From assembly GCA_963719025.1 (NCBI GenBank), contig CAVRBK010000062.1, positions 57,650-121,649 on the forward strand: DNA of 64,000 nt, given 5' to 3'. The notes below the pieces were generated by a model. It did not search any database and had not been told where the DNA came from. It worked only from the letters and a program-made list of their open reading frames with translations. Positions 19,670 to 29,615 of this stretch are shown here, piece after piece. The DNA comes from Thiosocius sp963719025. GTDB taxonomy: Bacteria > Pseudomonadota > Gammaproteobacteria > Chromatiales > Chromatiaceae. The stretch's first letter is position 1; each line of letters starts with the position of its first letter. A program made the position numbers and the translations under genes.

Positions 19670-20288
19670 AGTGTTCCTCCCAATTGGCGATAAAGGCTCG
19701 GGCAACTGCGGATACAGTCGCCTAAAACCTGCGCCCTTGCTCACCGGCAGAACGGCTGCCATCCATAGCTACTCGGCCGCCATATCAGCATCACGGCGCG
19801 AACGTCATTTCTCATACTTGTTTGCGGTAGTTGTAGTTGCCACCCTGGAAAACATCAAGGTCATGTTTACCGAACAGGGTGTATGTAAATTCACACGCTG
19901 TGAACGACTAAGCATGTTTGACGTTTTTGCACGCAAACACCTGCCGTGTGCTATGGATCAAGACCCTGCATTTCATGGGGTCAAGACAACAGGATCGAAC
20001 ATACCCGGTCGATCAGGGCATACCGGTCGCTGCGCCCGTTCACCGTGCATACTGAGTTCACGTCACTCGATCGCTATCATGGCGGGCATCGGCACGGCGG
20101 GCGTCGGTTCTGTGTGAGACTGGGCGATCGCGTGGTTCACGTGGCGCAGGGCAGCGGGCGACGACATAGAATCGGGCACGCAACAGCCGCTATGTGCCGC
20201 GCCTGTCCATCCCGAATCCCAGCGGGCCGTTGATCGCATCACCCGGGAGCCCCGCAGACCTGTTGAATCAGAACCGTTCGCACCGGGC
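19670..20288. other. Intergenic region upstream of the cytochrome operon
   Basis: About 620 bases between the operon start and the stop codon of the K+ channel gene. The part from about 19780 to 19960 is more AT-rich than its surroundings and contains one perfect inverted repeat (listed separately). It therefore probably holds the operon promoter. The remaining part (19960-20288) shows no gene I can support; small open frames there have unlikely composition. Confidence 0.5.
19890..19904. promoter_or_regulatory. Inverted repeat TTCACA-N3-TGTGAA
   Basis: A perfect 6-base-arm palindrome with spacer CGC, about 220 bases upstream of the first cytochrome gene. The TGTGA-type arms recall Crp-family sites, although the spacer is shorter than Crp's. 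Candidate operator only. Confidence 0.35.
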
Positions 20289-21993
20289 TCAGCCCGGCTT
20301 GGTACCAATTAAGCGCCGCCATAGCCAACCCTGCGGGAGATCCTTGCCAGTCATGATGTAGTCGAGCGTATGGCGGTGCGATACGGTCCATTGCATACGG
20401 GTAAACGCCGTGCGATCTCCACATAGCAGCAAGCGATCACCCGCCTTGAGCGGCGTATCCATACCGGGCAGCAGGATACGATCGTTGCGCCGGCGGATCA
20501 GCAGAACAATAGCGTTCAGGGAACCCTCGCGATTCCAGGGATCTCGCAGCAGATCATTGATGGTGAACCGGCCACCGCCAGCAAGGTAGGCGTGCAACAC
20601 CTCTGTCTGGGCCGGATCGATCAGCCATTCACGGATCTGCGGCACCTCGCTGCTCACCACGCCACTGACCCGGCTGATCAGTTCACAGGCCCAGTCGTCA
20701 TCTTCGTAAAGCGCCAGTGACATGAACTCGTAGAGCATCGGCGTCGCCAGCAATACCCGAATCTTGTCGGCAATGATCGCACTCGGGTGCATCACCATAT
20801 CGGCATTGACCGCGGCAATGATCTCGCGGTTGTCGTGTTGATTCTGTCGAACCACGACGAACAGTTTCGAATTCAGTTCCCTTGCCGTCATGACGATCGA
20901 CAGGTTGTTGGCATCGTCGTCGGTGCCGGCGACCAACCCCACGGCAGCGTCGATTCTCGCCTCCTCCAGGGTGACCGCCTCGGTACCACGACCGGCGACA
21001 AAGGGTGTTGCCGGCCGACCGGTGATTTCAGGCGTAGCCTCGACCACCACCACCTCTACCCCCTCGCTGAGCAGGCGTGCGCAGATCGCCTTGCCAAAAC
21101 GGCCGTAGCCACAAACGATCCAGTGCCCGCCGGGAGGCGGATAAACCGGCTCGCTGAGCTGCGCCCCTTCCCGCCCGGTAAACCAACGCTGCAGCAGGTA
21201 CAGGCACGGTTCCTGAAACGCCACCGCAAGATGCGAGGCGAAAGTGTCGAAGGGATCGACGATATAGTCGGTACCGAAAGAGGCCATATTGGCCTCGATG
21301 TCATGCGAATCGGCGCGGCTGATCACCTTGATATCGCGGATTCAGCAACTTGCTGGTGATCGCGATCTTCAGGTTGACCTCGTTATTATCGGTCAGGGCG
21401 ACCACGCCGGCGCAGGAGGGGTGCTGCAGCCCGGCTTCCTGCAAGTGCCGGGTCACTGCGGCATCGCCATGCAGCGCGGGGACGAACTCGCGCAGTTCCT
21501 GCAACTGGATCATGCTGGTACGCGTCTCATCGATATCGATCACCACCGCATGCTGACCACGCTCGGTAAGCGATTTCACCAGTGCCGATCCGGTCTCACC
21601 GTAACCGCATATCAGGTGGAAGGGTTCGCGCATCTTGCGGATATGCCGTGTGAACCGGTTCTCGGCCAACGCCTCCTGAAAGGTGCGGTCCTGCACCAGC
21701 GCAAGAATGGTACCGAAGGCATAGATCCAGGAGATGACCGAGGCGTAGAGCGAGAGGCTTACCCAGAAGCGCTGGGAATCGGTGAACGCATAAGGGATCT
21801 CGCCGAAGCCAATCGTGGTGGCCATGTAACTGACGAAATAGAAGGCATGAAAAATGCTCATGTACCAGGTATTGCCATCGCCGTCGCGCCCCGGGATCAG
21901 GGTCAGGCCAAGGATCGATACCGCATACACAACCAGCAACGTCAGCAAGGGCTGACGCATCCGGCGCAGGATCAGAAAGACGATGTTTTCCAT
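20289..21993 (-). CDS. K+ channel subunit with two RCK (TrkA_N) domains (one frameshift)
   Basis: Residues 1-110 form a two-helix pore module: TM1 PLLTLLVVYAVSILGLTLI, pore loop with selectivity filter TTIGFGE, TM2 FWVSLSLYASVISWIYAF. Two RCK domains follow. The first has the nucleotide-binding loop ICGYGETGSALVKSL with VVIDIDE. The second has VCGYGRFGKAICARLL with VVVVEATPE. Such fused channels are gated by cytoplasmic ligands. The frame changes once near 21335, inside the end of RCK1 (KLLNP then KVISRADSHD), with no loss of conserved sequence. Start at 21993 (MENIVFLIL). It follows the small membrane protein gene by 19 bases, indicating an operon. Confidence 0.85.
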
Positions 21994-22012
21994 GCGGCCG
22001 CCGTAACCCGGT

Positions 22013-22396
22013 TCAGCGACGCAACATGACTGTCTCAATGATGAGCAGAATCACGGATATCACATTGGCCAGCATCGCTCCACCCGACAACGACACAATA
22101 CTGGCGGTGATCGTTGGCGTCAGACCCACATCACTCAGGTGGACCGCATAGGTCCAGACCAGCGCCGCGGCCACCAGTTGCAGGATCGCGACCAGACTGG
22201 TCGCCAACAGTAATGCCCCCATCTGGCTGCGGTCACCGAACTTGAGCACGGTCGCAATCAGATTCACCACGACGACGGCAAACAGCTCGTAGACGTGATG
22301 ATGGTCAGGGTTTTCGATCTCGCCGATGAAAAACCCGAAGTTGAGGGTCAGCGCAAGAACGATAAAGAAACCGAAGACGACCTTTTCCGGGTTCAT
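22013..22396 (-). CDS. Small four-helix membrane protein (probably DUF6394 type)
   Basis: A 127-residue protein with four predicted helices: VVFGFFIVLALTLNFGFFIG, ELFAVVVVNLIATVLKFG, LLATSLVAILQLVAAALVW and a final VSLSGGAMLANVISVILLII. An extracytoplasmic DHHHVYE histidine cluster follows the first helix. I recall this as the family catalogued DUF6394, but I am not certain. It precedes the K+ channel gene on the same strand by 19 bases, so the two may form a functional pair, perhaps as an accessory subunit. Confidence 0.65.
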   Translation of the reverse strand: MNPEKVVFGFFIVLALTLNFGFFIGEIENPDHHHVYELFAVVVVNLIATVLKFGDRSQMGALLLATSLVAILQLVAAALVWTYAVHLSDVGLTPTITASIVSLSGGAMLANVISVILLIIETVMLRR

Positions 22397-22549
22397 ACCT
22401 ACTCCCTTTCTTCTCGTTGGATATATGGGTGATGTCTAAGCGCCAATTAAAGCATGTCGTAGTGTGCCTTCGCCTGCAAACCCTTGGCAGACGCGCCGAA
22501 CTGTGTTCGCCGGCGGCAGGTTTCGAGTCGTACCGGGAACCCGCAAATC

Positions 22550-22564
22550 GTTACTTTTAGTAAC
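22550..22564. promoter_or_regulatory. GTTAC-N5-GTAAC inverted repeat upstream of the sensor-kinase operon
   Basis: Perfect 5-base arms with spacer TTTTA, ending 25 bases before the first start codon (22590). The same architecture recurs at 27086-27100 in front of the symporter genes, which suggests one shared regulator, most simply the NtrC-like protein encoded between the two sites. Confidence 0.55.
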
Positions 22565-22589
22565 ACTCTGGCGATGCTAGGCTCGAGGC

Positions 22590-22787
22590 ATGCGTCCGCC
22601 CCGTTTTCCGATCAGCAAAGAGCTCGCCGTGATTCTCGGCGCCGTTTTGCTCATGCTGTTTGTCAGCCCGGTAGCCGGCTGGTGGGCGCGTGCCGGGCTG
22701 CACTGGTCGACGCCCTTCGGACTCTGGCTGCTGGTAATCCTCGGCGCGATGCTGATCTATCGGCGGGGTGACGCCGATGAGCCATGA
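22590..22787 (+). CDS. Small two-helix membrane protein preceding the sensor kinase
   Basis: A 65-residue protein with two hydrophobic helices: ELAVILGAVLLMLFVSPVAGW and FGLWLLVILGAMLIY. An RRGDADEP tail follows. It overlaps the start of the SSS-type kinase gene by 11 bases, so translation is probably coupled. Short genes of this type commonly precede SSS-domain kinases in gammaproteobacteria; function unknown. Confidence 0.65.
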   Translation: MRPPRFPISKELAVILGAVLLMLFVSPVAGWWARAGLHWSTPFGLWLLVILGAMLIYRRGDADEP

Positions 22788-25720
22788 ACTGGCCACGCTG
22801 TTCGCCGCCGGGTTCTTCTACCTGCTCCTGCTGTTTCTCCTGGCCTATATCACCGATCAGGGCTATCTGCCGGACCGCTGGGTATCTCACCCGCTGGTCT
22901 ACACCCTGTCGATCGGCGTGTATGCGACCTCCTGGAGCTACTACGGCAGCGTCGGCTACGCGGCCAGCAATGGCCTGTTGTTTCTGACCATCTATATCGG
23001 CGCGACCCTGGCATTCGTGCTCAGTCCGATCCTGCTGCGTCCTATCCTGAAACTCAGCCAGGAATACCAGCTCACCTCGCTGGCCGACCTGATGGCATTC
23101 CGCTATCGCAGTCAGACCGCCGGCGTGCTGGTCACCCTGTTCATGCTGCTCGGCACCCTGCCCTACATCGCGCTGCAGATACGTGCAGTGACCGAGTCAC
23201 TGCGGGTACTCAGCAACGAGGTGCCATCGAACACGATCGCGCTGATCTTCTGCGCCACCCTGATCCTGTTCGGCGTCCTGTTCGGCACGCGCCACACCTC
23301 ACCGCGCGAAAAACACCGCGGCCTGGTGGTCGCGATCGCCTTCGAATCCCTGATCAAACTGGTTGTGCTGCTGATGATCGGCGCCTATGCCCTGTTCGAG
23401 GTGTTCGGTGGCATGCACGGACTCGGCAGCTGGCTGCAGGAAAATCCGGCGGCGCTGGATGCGCTGTATCGACCGGTCAACGAGAGCCCCTGGAGCGCCC
23501 TGGTGTTCCTGTCGTTTGCCGCCGCGTTCCTGCTGCCGCGCCAGTTTCACATGATGTTCGCCGAGAACCTCGACGCACGTGGCCTGCGCACCGCGACCTG
23601 GGCCTTTCCGGCCTTTCTGCTGCTGCTCAACATCTCGATTCCGGTGATCCTGTGGGCCGGCCAGCGCCTGCAGCTGGGCATCAATCCCGACTACTACGTG
23701 CTCGGCATCACGATAAACCACGGGCCGTCCTGGCTGTCGCTGCTGGCCTTCATCGGCGGACTCTCGGCGGCCAGCGCCATGGTCATCGTTACCAGCATCG
23801 CGCTGGCCACGATGAGCCTCAACCACCTGCTGCTGCCGGCCAGCTATCCCGACCCGGAGATGAACCTGTACCGCTGGATCCTGTGGGGCCGTCGCCTGCT
23901 GATCGGGCTGATCATCATGGCCGGCTACGGCTTCTACGCAGGCCTGCAGCACAGCGCGAGCCTGGTCGAACTCGGCCTGATCTCGTTCGTCGCGGTTGCC
24001 CAGTTCCTGCCCGGCGTGGCCGGCCTGCTGTACTGGAAGCGTGCCACGCGCAGCGGCTTCATCTTCGGCCTGCTCGGTGGCATCTGTGTCTGGAGCGCCC
24101 TGCTGCTGGCGCCCCTGCTGTACGCCTCGCAGATCCTGGTTACCGACCTTGGCATTCCGCAGCTGGTCGCCGCCAGCGGCATGAACAAATGGGCCTTTGC
24201 GACATTCACCACGCTATCGGTCAACACCGGTCTGTTCGTGCTGATCTCGCTGATCACGCGCCAGTCACCCGGTGAGTTGGCGGCGGCGCGTGCCTGCTGC
24301 GCCGAGACGATGGTACCGCTGTCCGGCGTGGTGGCCGCATCCTCGCCGACCGAGTTTCGTGCCGGGCTGGCAGAGACGCTCGGTGCCGAGATGGCCGATC
24401 GCGAGGTCAACCAGGCGTTGAGCGACCTGGCCATGCGGCCGAACGAGCAACGCTCCAGCGAACTGCGCCGGCTGCGCGAGCGCATCGAGCGCAACCTGTC
24501 CGGGCTGCTCGGACCGCAGCTCGCACATATCATCGTCAACCGCCGCCTCGAACTCGACACCGAGGCCAAGACGGCACTGGCCGATTCGATGCGCTTTGTC
24601 GAAGACCAGCTGGAGACGTCGCGTTCGAAACTGCAGGGCCTGAGCGTCGAGCTCGACAACCTGCGCCGCCTGCACCGGCAGATCCTGCAGGACCTGCCGC
24701 TCGGGGTCTGCGCAACCGACAACCAGGGCAAGATCGTGTTGTGGAACCTGGCACTCGAGGTGATGACCGGGGTCGATACCAGCCAGCTGATCGGCACCGG
24801 CCTGAACCAGCTGCCACGCCCCTGGGACGGTCTCCTGGCAGGCTTTGCGCGCACCGCCGAGGACCATATCTACCGCATGGAGCTGCCGATCGCCGGCAAG
24901 CCACGCTGGTACAACCTGCACAAATCGGCTTACGCCGACCCGGGCATCGAGGGTGCGGGATTCTCGCGCCCCGGCATGGTCATGCTGATCGAAGACCTGA
25001 CCGACCTCGGCACCCTCGAGGCCGAACTCGCGCACAACAATCGCCTGGCCTCGGTCGGGCGCCTGGCCGCGGGGGTCGCCCACGAGATCGGCAACCCGGT
25101 CACCGGCATCGCCTCGCTGGCACAGAACCTGCGCCACGAGGACGACCCGGAGGTCACGCGCCAGAGCATCGAGGACATCATCGAACAGACCCGGCGCATC
25201 TCCGGCATCCTCGGCACCCTGAAGAGTTTCAGCCGCGGCAGCCAGCACCTGCTGCAGCGCGAAACCTTTGCCCTGCACGAGGCGGTCGAGGAAGCCGTCG
25301 CACCTGCTGCAACTGACCCACGAACACGATGGCATCCGTTTCGAGGCCAGCTGCCCGCAGGACATCATCCTGACCGGCAATCGCCAGCAGCTGTCGCAGG
25401 TGCTGGTGAACCTGCTGAGCAATGCCGCCGATGCCTCGAAGCCCGGTGACCGGGTCGACCTGCTCGCGCGCGCCGATGGCGAAGAGGCCATCATCGAGGT
25501 GATGGACCAGGGCCAGGGCATCCCCGAGGACCTGCAGGAAACCATCTTCGAACCCTTCTACACGACCAAGCCGACCGGTCAGGGCACCGGCCTCGGCCTG
25601 TCGCTGGCCTACAAGATCATCGAGGACCATGACGGCACCCTGCGCATCGATTCGCAGGCCGGCTTCGGTACCCGGGTGATCGTCACCCTGCCGCTGCAAA
25701 GAAACCGAGCCACCCTATGA
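22777..25720 (+). CDS. Sensor histidine kinase with N-terminal Na+/solute symporter domain (one frameshift)
   Basis: About 980 residues after joining frames. Residues 1 to about 500 form an SSS (SLC5-like) membrane domain of about 13 helices, with the conserved YATSWSYYGSVGY and LPRQFHMMFAEN stretches. A PAS-like region (LPLGVCATDNQGKIVLWN) follows, then the kinase core: H-box GRLAAGVAHEIGNPVTG, N-box VLVNLLSNAADASKPG, G-boxes DQGQGIPE and GTGLGLSL. The architecture is that of CbrA and CrbS, which control carbon-source or acetate use. The frame changes near 25300, between the H-box and N-box. The start ATG at 22777 (MSHELATLF) overlaps the previous gene; the stop overlaps the next start as ATGA. 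Confidence 0.88.
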
Positions 25721-27036
25721 ACCACTTGCTCATCATTGAGGACGAACCCGTCATCCGCGGCGCCCTGCGGCGCCTGCTGGAGCGCCATGGTCACCAGGTC
25801 AGCGAGGCCGAATCGGTCGAAAGCGCGCAGGCCGAGGGCAACCTCGAGGCGTACAACCTGATCATCACCGATCTGCGCCTGCCCGGCGAGCCGGGCAGCA
25901 GCGTGCTGTCGCTGGTGCCGGATGTGCCGGTGATCATCATGACCAGTTACGCCAGCGTCACCTCGGCGGTCGACGCGATGAAAAACGGCGCCGCCGACTA
26001 CATCGCCAAGCCGTTCGACCACGACGAAATGGTGATGCTGGTCGACAAGGTGCTGCGCGAGAAACAGAAGGACCGGCGTGCCGCGGCACTGCAGACCGAT
26101 GTCGACCAGGCCTTCCCGGTCGACCGGCATGGTCGGCAAGAGCGCCGCGCATGAGCGAGGTCTGCAATCGTATTCACAAGGTCGCACCGACCGAGGCCAC
26201 GGTGCTGATCATCGGCGAATCGGGAACCGGCAAGGAACTGGTCGCACGCGCGCTGCACAAGCAGAGCCGGCGCAGCGACGCGCCCTTCGTCGCCTTCAAC
26301 TGCGCCGCGGTGCCGGAACAATCGATCGAGGCCGAACTGTTCGGCCAGCACCAGTCCGACCAGTTCCGCCCCGGCCTGATGCAGACCGCGGAGGGCGGCA
26401 CCCTGTTTCTCGACGAAATCGGCGAACTGCCATTGGCCGCGCAGGCGCGCCTGCTGCGCGTGCTGCAGGGCGGCGAGCACGATACGCAGACCCGACAGCC
26501 CGAATGTCCGCATCCTCGCCGCGACCCATCGCGACCTGCGCAAGCTGGTGCAGGACAATGCCTTTCGCAGCGACCTGTATTTCCGTCTGCGGGTGGTCGA
26601 GATGAGCCTGCCACCGCTGCGCGAGCGCGGCGACGACGTCATCGAACTGGCGGTCTTTCTGCTCGACAAGGCGAGCAAACAGCTCGGCCGGGGGCCATTG
26701 AAGCTGAGTCGCGAGGCACTCGATGCGATTCGCCGTTACCACTGGCCGGGCAACGTGCGTGAACTTTCCAATGCGATCGAGCGCGCGGTGATTCTATGTG
26801 AGGATGACATCATCACGCCCGACCTGCTGGCCATCGATCACCGTGTGACCAGTGCCAGCACCGCGGCCGATCTCAACGACAAGCTGTCGCTTGAGGAATA
26901 CTTCCGCGTCTTCGTGCTGGAACACCAGGACCAGATGACCGAAACCGAGCTGGCGCACGCCCTCGGAATCAGTCGCAAGACCCTGTGGGAACGTCGCCAG
27001 CGCTTCGGCCTGCCGCGGGCCAAAAAACGCAGCTGA
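25717..27036 (+). CDS. NtrC-like response regulator lacking the GAFTGA motif (frameshifted in this sequence)
   Basis: The receiver domain (1-120) has phosphoacceptor Asp in LIITDLRLPG and Lys in YIAKPFDH. The AAA+ domain carries Walker A GESGTGKE and Walker B GGTLFLDEIGEL. Between them, ELFGQHQSDQFRPGLMQTA replaces the usual ELFGHEKGAFTGA segment, so the sigma-54-contacting L1 loop is absent in frame. A Fis-type HTH ends the protein (ETELAHALGISRKTLWERR). Frame changes near 26128, 26149, 26478 and 26503 look like single-base indels. Family members without GAFTGA, such as HupR and R. capsulatus NtrC, work with sigma-70 or as repressors. Translationally coupled to the kinase (ATGA). Confidence 0.85.
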
Positions 27037-27084
27037 GGGTGGGTGGCGCAACTATTTTCGGTCGTTTACCCGGGGAAACACCAT

Positions 27085-27101
27085 TGTTACGGTTCGTAAC
27101 A
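27085..27101. promoter_or_regulatory. Inverted repeat TGTTACG-N3-CGTAACA upstream of the symporter genes
   Basis: A perfect 7-base-arm palindrome containing GTTAC-N5-GTAAC, the same core as the site at 22550. It lies 84 bases upstream of a plausible -35 element and 284 bases upstream of the DUF4212 gene. A further GTTAC half-site occurs at 27118. The 348-base stretch 27037-27384 holds these sites, the promoter, and no gene I can support. Confidence 0.6.
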
Positions 27102-27184
27102 CGACCACCCAAAAAGCGTTACCTAACACCTCAGAAAAGCGATGCTGCGGCGCAGCAATCCCTAAAATAAGTGTCTGATTTACT

Positions 27185-27213
27185 TTGACAAACGTTGAAC
27201 GCACCAACACAAT
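27185..27213 (+). promoter_or_regulatory. Putative sigma-70 promoter of the symporter operon
   Basis: TTGACA (27185-27190), 17-base spacer, CACAAT (27208-27213): a consensus -35 with a moderate -10. It would give a leader of about 165 bases before the DUF4212 start. No sigma-54 -24/-12 element was seen here, which agrees with the missing GAFTGA loop of the adjacent regulator. Confidence 0.45.
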
Positions 27214-27384
27214 CGCGGCGTCTGGCAATCTGCGCTGTATGCAGGTAACAAACCCGGATCGCAATCTGACTAAATAAAGAACGGAATCTTCGAACAAGGC
27301 GTGAAAGCCAGCGGAATGCGATACCGCCAGGACCGGGAATCTCAAACAGAAAGTTCATAATCACAAACGCGGAGTGATCGAGCT

Positions 27385-27639
27385 ATGGATACAAAAGCTG
27401 CGCAGTACTGGAAGGCGAATCTTCGCCTCCTCGTTAGTCTGCTCGTGATCTGGTTTGTCGTCTCGTACGGCTTCGGGATCATTCTCGCCGACGCCCTCAA
27501 CGCCATCCGTATCGGTGGTGTGGGTCTCGGTTTCTGGTTCGCCCAACAAGGCTCTATTTACGTCTTTATTGTGCTGATCTTCTTTTACGCTGCTCGCATG
27601 AACGCGCTTGATCGCGAGTTCGACCTGCACGAAGACTAA
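27385..27639 (+). CDS. Sodium:solute symporter small subunit (DUF4212)
   Basis: An 84-residue protein with two membrane helices: LVSLLVIWFVVSYGFGIILA and SIYVFIVLIFFYAARMNALD. The family sequence GVGLGFWFAQQGSIYVFI matches the DUF4212 / VC_2704-type small subunit that always accompanies the VC_2705-type symporter. The C-terminal REFDLHED is also typical. It starts the symporter operon, 13 bases before the large subunit. Probably needed for stability or activity of the large subunit in the inner membrane. Confidence 0.92.
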   Translation: MDTKAAQYWKANLRLLVSLLVIWFVVSYGFGIILADALNAIRIGGVGLGFWFAQQGSIYVFIVLIFFYAARMNALDREFDLHED

Positions 27640-27652
27640 GAGGCTGATTTAA

Positions 27653-29446
27653 ATGGATCTGAATACAATTACATATCTGGTCGTTGGTGCGACCTTCCTG
27701 CTGTATATCGGAATCGCCATCTGGGCCCGTGCAGGGACCACCGGCGAATTCTACGTTGCCGGCAAGGGTGTACACCCGGTCGCCAACGGTATGGCGACCG
27801 CCGCTGACTGGATGTCTGCCGCATCGTTCATCTCGATGGCCGGCCTGATCGCCTTCAACGGCTACGGCGCCTCGGTCTTCCTGATGGGCTGGACCGGCGG
27901 TTACGTGCTGCTGGCACTGCTGCTTGCGCCTTACCTGCGTAAGTTCGGCAAGTTCACCGTGCCTGAGTTCATCGGCGAGCGTTTCTACTCGCAGACTGCA
28001 CGTCTGGTTGCCGTTGTCTGCCTGATCCTGGCCTCGGTTACCTACGTAATCGGTCAGATGAAAGGTATCGGTGTTGCCTTCTCGCGCTTCCTCGAGACCA
28101 GCTATGAAGTCGGTCTGCTCAGCGGCATGGCTATCGTGTTCGTGTACGCCGTTCTCGGCGGCATGAAGGGCGTTACCTACACGCAGATCGCCCAGTACGT
28201 CGTACTGATCTTCGCCTACACCATCCCGGCCGTGTTCATTTCGATGAACCTGACCGGCAACCCGATCCCGCAGCTTGGCCTGATCGGCGACATGGCTGAG
28301 GACCAGGTGGGTGCAGGTATGACCATGATGGCCAAACTGGACCAGGTGGTTACCGACCTCGGCTTCCCGCAGTACTCCGAACAGGTGATGGGCTCCAAGC
28401 TCAACATGTTCGTGTACACGCTGTCGCTGATGATCGGTACCGCGGGTCTGCCGCACGTCATCATCCGCTTCTTCACCGTTCCCAAGGTGAAAGACGCACG
28501 TAGCTCGGCTGGCTGGGCACTCGTGTTCATCGCGATCCTGTACACCACGGCTCCGGCCGTTGGCTCGATGGCTCGTCTGAACCTGATGAACACCATCCAG
28601 ACCGGTCCGGTCGGTGAAGTCACCGCCAACCTCGAGTACGCCAAAGTACCGGCATGGTTCACCAAGTGGGAGGCTACCGGCCTGCTGGCGTTCGAAGACA
28701 AGAACGGCGACGGTCGCATCCAGTACTACAACGACAAGAACCCGGATATGGTAGCCAAGGCCGAGACCTACGGCTGGAAAGGCAGCGAGATGACCAAGGT
28801 TGACCGTGACATCATGGTACTGGCCAACCCGGAAATCGCGAACCTGCCGGACTGGGTCGTGGCAATCGTTGTGGCCGGTGGTCTTGCCGCTGCACTGTCG
28901 ACGGCTGCTGGTCTGCTGCTGGCAATCGCGTCTTCGGTCTCGCATGACGTGGTCAAAGGCATGATCAACCCGAACATCTCGGAGAAAAACGAGCTGTTGA
29001 CATCGCGTATCGCGATGGCAGGTGCGATCGCGCTGGCGGGTTACCTCGGCTTCAACCCGCCGGACTTCGCGGCGGGCACCGTGGCAATCGCCTTCGGTCT
29101 GGCTGCAAGCTCGATCTTCCCCGTGCTGATGATGGGCATCTTCAACAAGAAGGTGAACCGCGCCGGCGCTATCTGGGGCATGATCTCGGGTATCGGCATC
29201 ACCATGCTGTACGTGTTCCAGCACAAGGGGATCTTCTTCGTGCCGGGTACCGCCTTCCTCGGCGATATGAGTCCGAACTGGTTCTTCGGTATCTCGCCGA
29301 ACGCCTTCGGTGCGGTCGGCGCGCTGGTTAACTTCACGGTGGCGATCGTGGTGTCGAAAGTCACCGCCGAGCCGCCGGAGCATATCCAGCACCTGGTCGA
29401 AGACATCCGCGTACCGAAAGGTGCCGGTACTGCAACCGACCACTAA
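27653..29446 (+). CDS. Sodium:solute symporter large subunit, VC_2705 type (acetate/monocarboxylate-like)
   Basis: A 597-residue SSS-family transporter. The opening helix is followed by GEFYVAGKGVHPVANGMATA (family signature), and later by SAASFISMAGLIAFNGYG, the Na+-site helix MIGTAGLPHVIIRFFTVP and GGLAAALSTAAGLLLAIASS. An insert of roughly 60 residues (about 320-385) includes FEDKNGDGRIQYYN, which has EF-hand loop spacing. Substrate is probably acetate or another small monocarboxylate, because related symporters and their SSS-type kinases act on these; that is inference. Codon use is visibly more biased toward CTG/GGT/ATC pairs than in its neighbours, suggesting high expression. A strong terminator follows. 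Confidence 0.93.
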   Translation: MDLNTITYLVVGATFLLYIGIAIWARAGTTGEFYVAGKGVHPVANGMATAADWMSAASFISMAGLIAFNGYGASVFLMGWTGGYVLLALLLAPYLRKFGKFTVPEFIGERFYSQTARLVAVVCLILASVTYVIGQMKGIGVAFSRFLETSYEVGLLSGMAIVFVYAVLGGMKGVTYTQIAQYVVLIFAYTIPAVFISMNLTGNPIPQLGLIGDMAEDQVGAGMTMMAKLDQVVTDLGFPQYSEQVMGSKLNMFVYTLSLMIGTAGLPHVIIRFFTVPKVKDARSSAGWALVFIAILYTTAPAVGSMARLNLMNTIQTGPVGEVTANLEYAKVPAWFTKWEATGLLAFEDKNGDGRIQYYNDKNPDMVAKAETYGWKGSEMTKVDRDIMVLANPEIANLPDWVVAIVVAGGLAAALSTAAGLLLAIASSVSHDVVKGMINPNISEKNELLTSRIAMAGAIALAGYLGFNPPDFAAGTVAIAFGLAASSIFPVLMMGIFNKKVNRAGAIWGMISGIGITMLYVFQHKGIFFVPGTAFLGDMSPNWFFGISPNAFGAVGALVNFTVAIVVSKVTAEPPEHIQHLVEDIRVPKGAGTATDH

Positions 29447-29470
29447 GAAACGTACCCTGTAGAAAGTTTG

Positions 29471-29499
29471 GCCCCGCCTCATTGAGGCGGGGCTTTTTT
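29471..29499 (+). terminator. Rho-independent terminator after the symporter gene
   Basis: A perfect 10-base stem GCCCCGCCTC / GAGGCGGGGC with a 3-base loop and six T residues, 25 bases past the symporter stop codon. Confidence 0.93.
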
Positions 29500-29615
29500 C
29501 TTGGGCCGATTTCCATGTCTGTTCTGAGCCGAAAGACGTCATCAGAGACGATATGAAAGCCGGCTTTTTTGCTAAGCTGAACCCCGAATTCGCACATCAT
29601 TGACAGGTCCCCGCG

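Noticed and set aside
19662..20117. Small plus-strand protein gene upstream of the cytochrome operon
   Set aside because: It overlaps the start of the first cytochrome gene, has no ribosome-binding site I can support, and its composition is not protein-like.
20270..20300. Terminator after the K+ channel gene
   Set aside because: There is a short GC-rich dyad at the stop codon but no T-run, so I did not list it.
27118..27127. Third GTTAC-type operator near the symporter promoter
   Set aside because: Only a half-site; the following CTAAC does not reproduce the N5-spaced dyad.
27566..29542. Minus-strand open frame opposite the symporter
   Set aside because: The symporter on the plus strand has full family conservation; the antisense product is His/Asp/Arg-rich and low-complexity-like.
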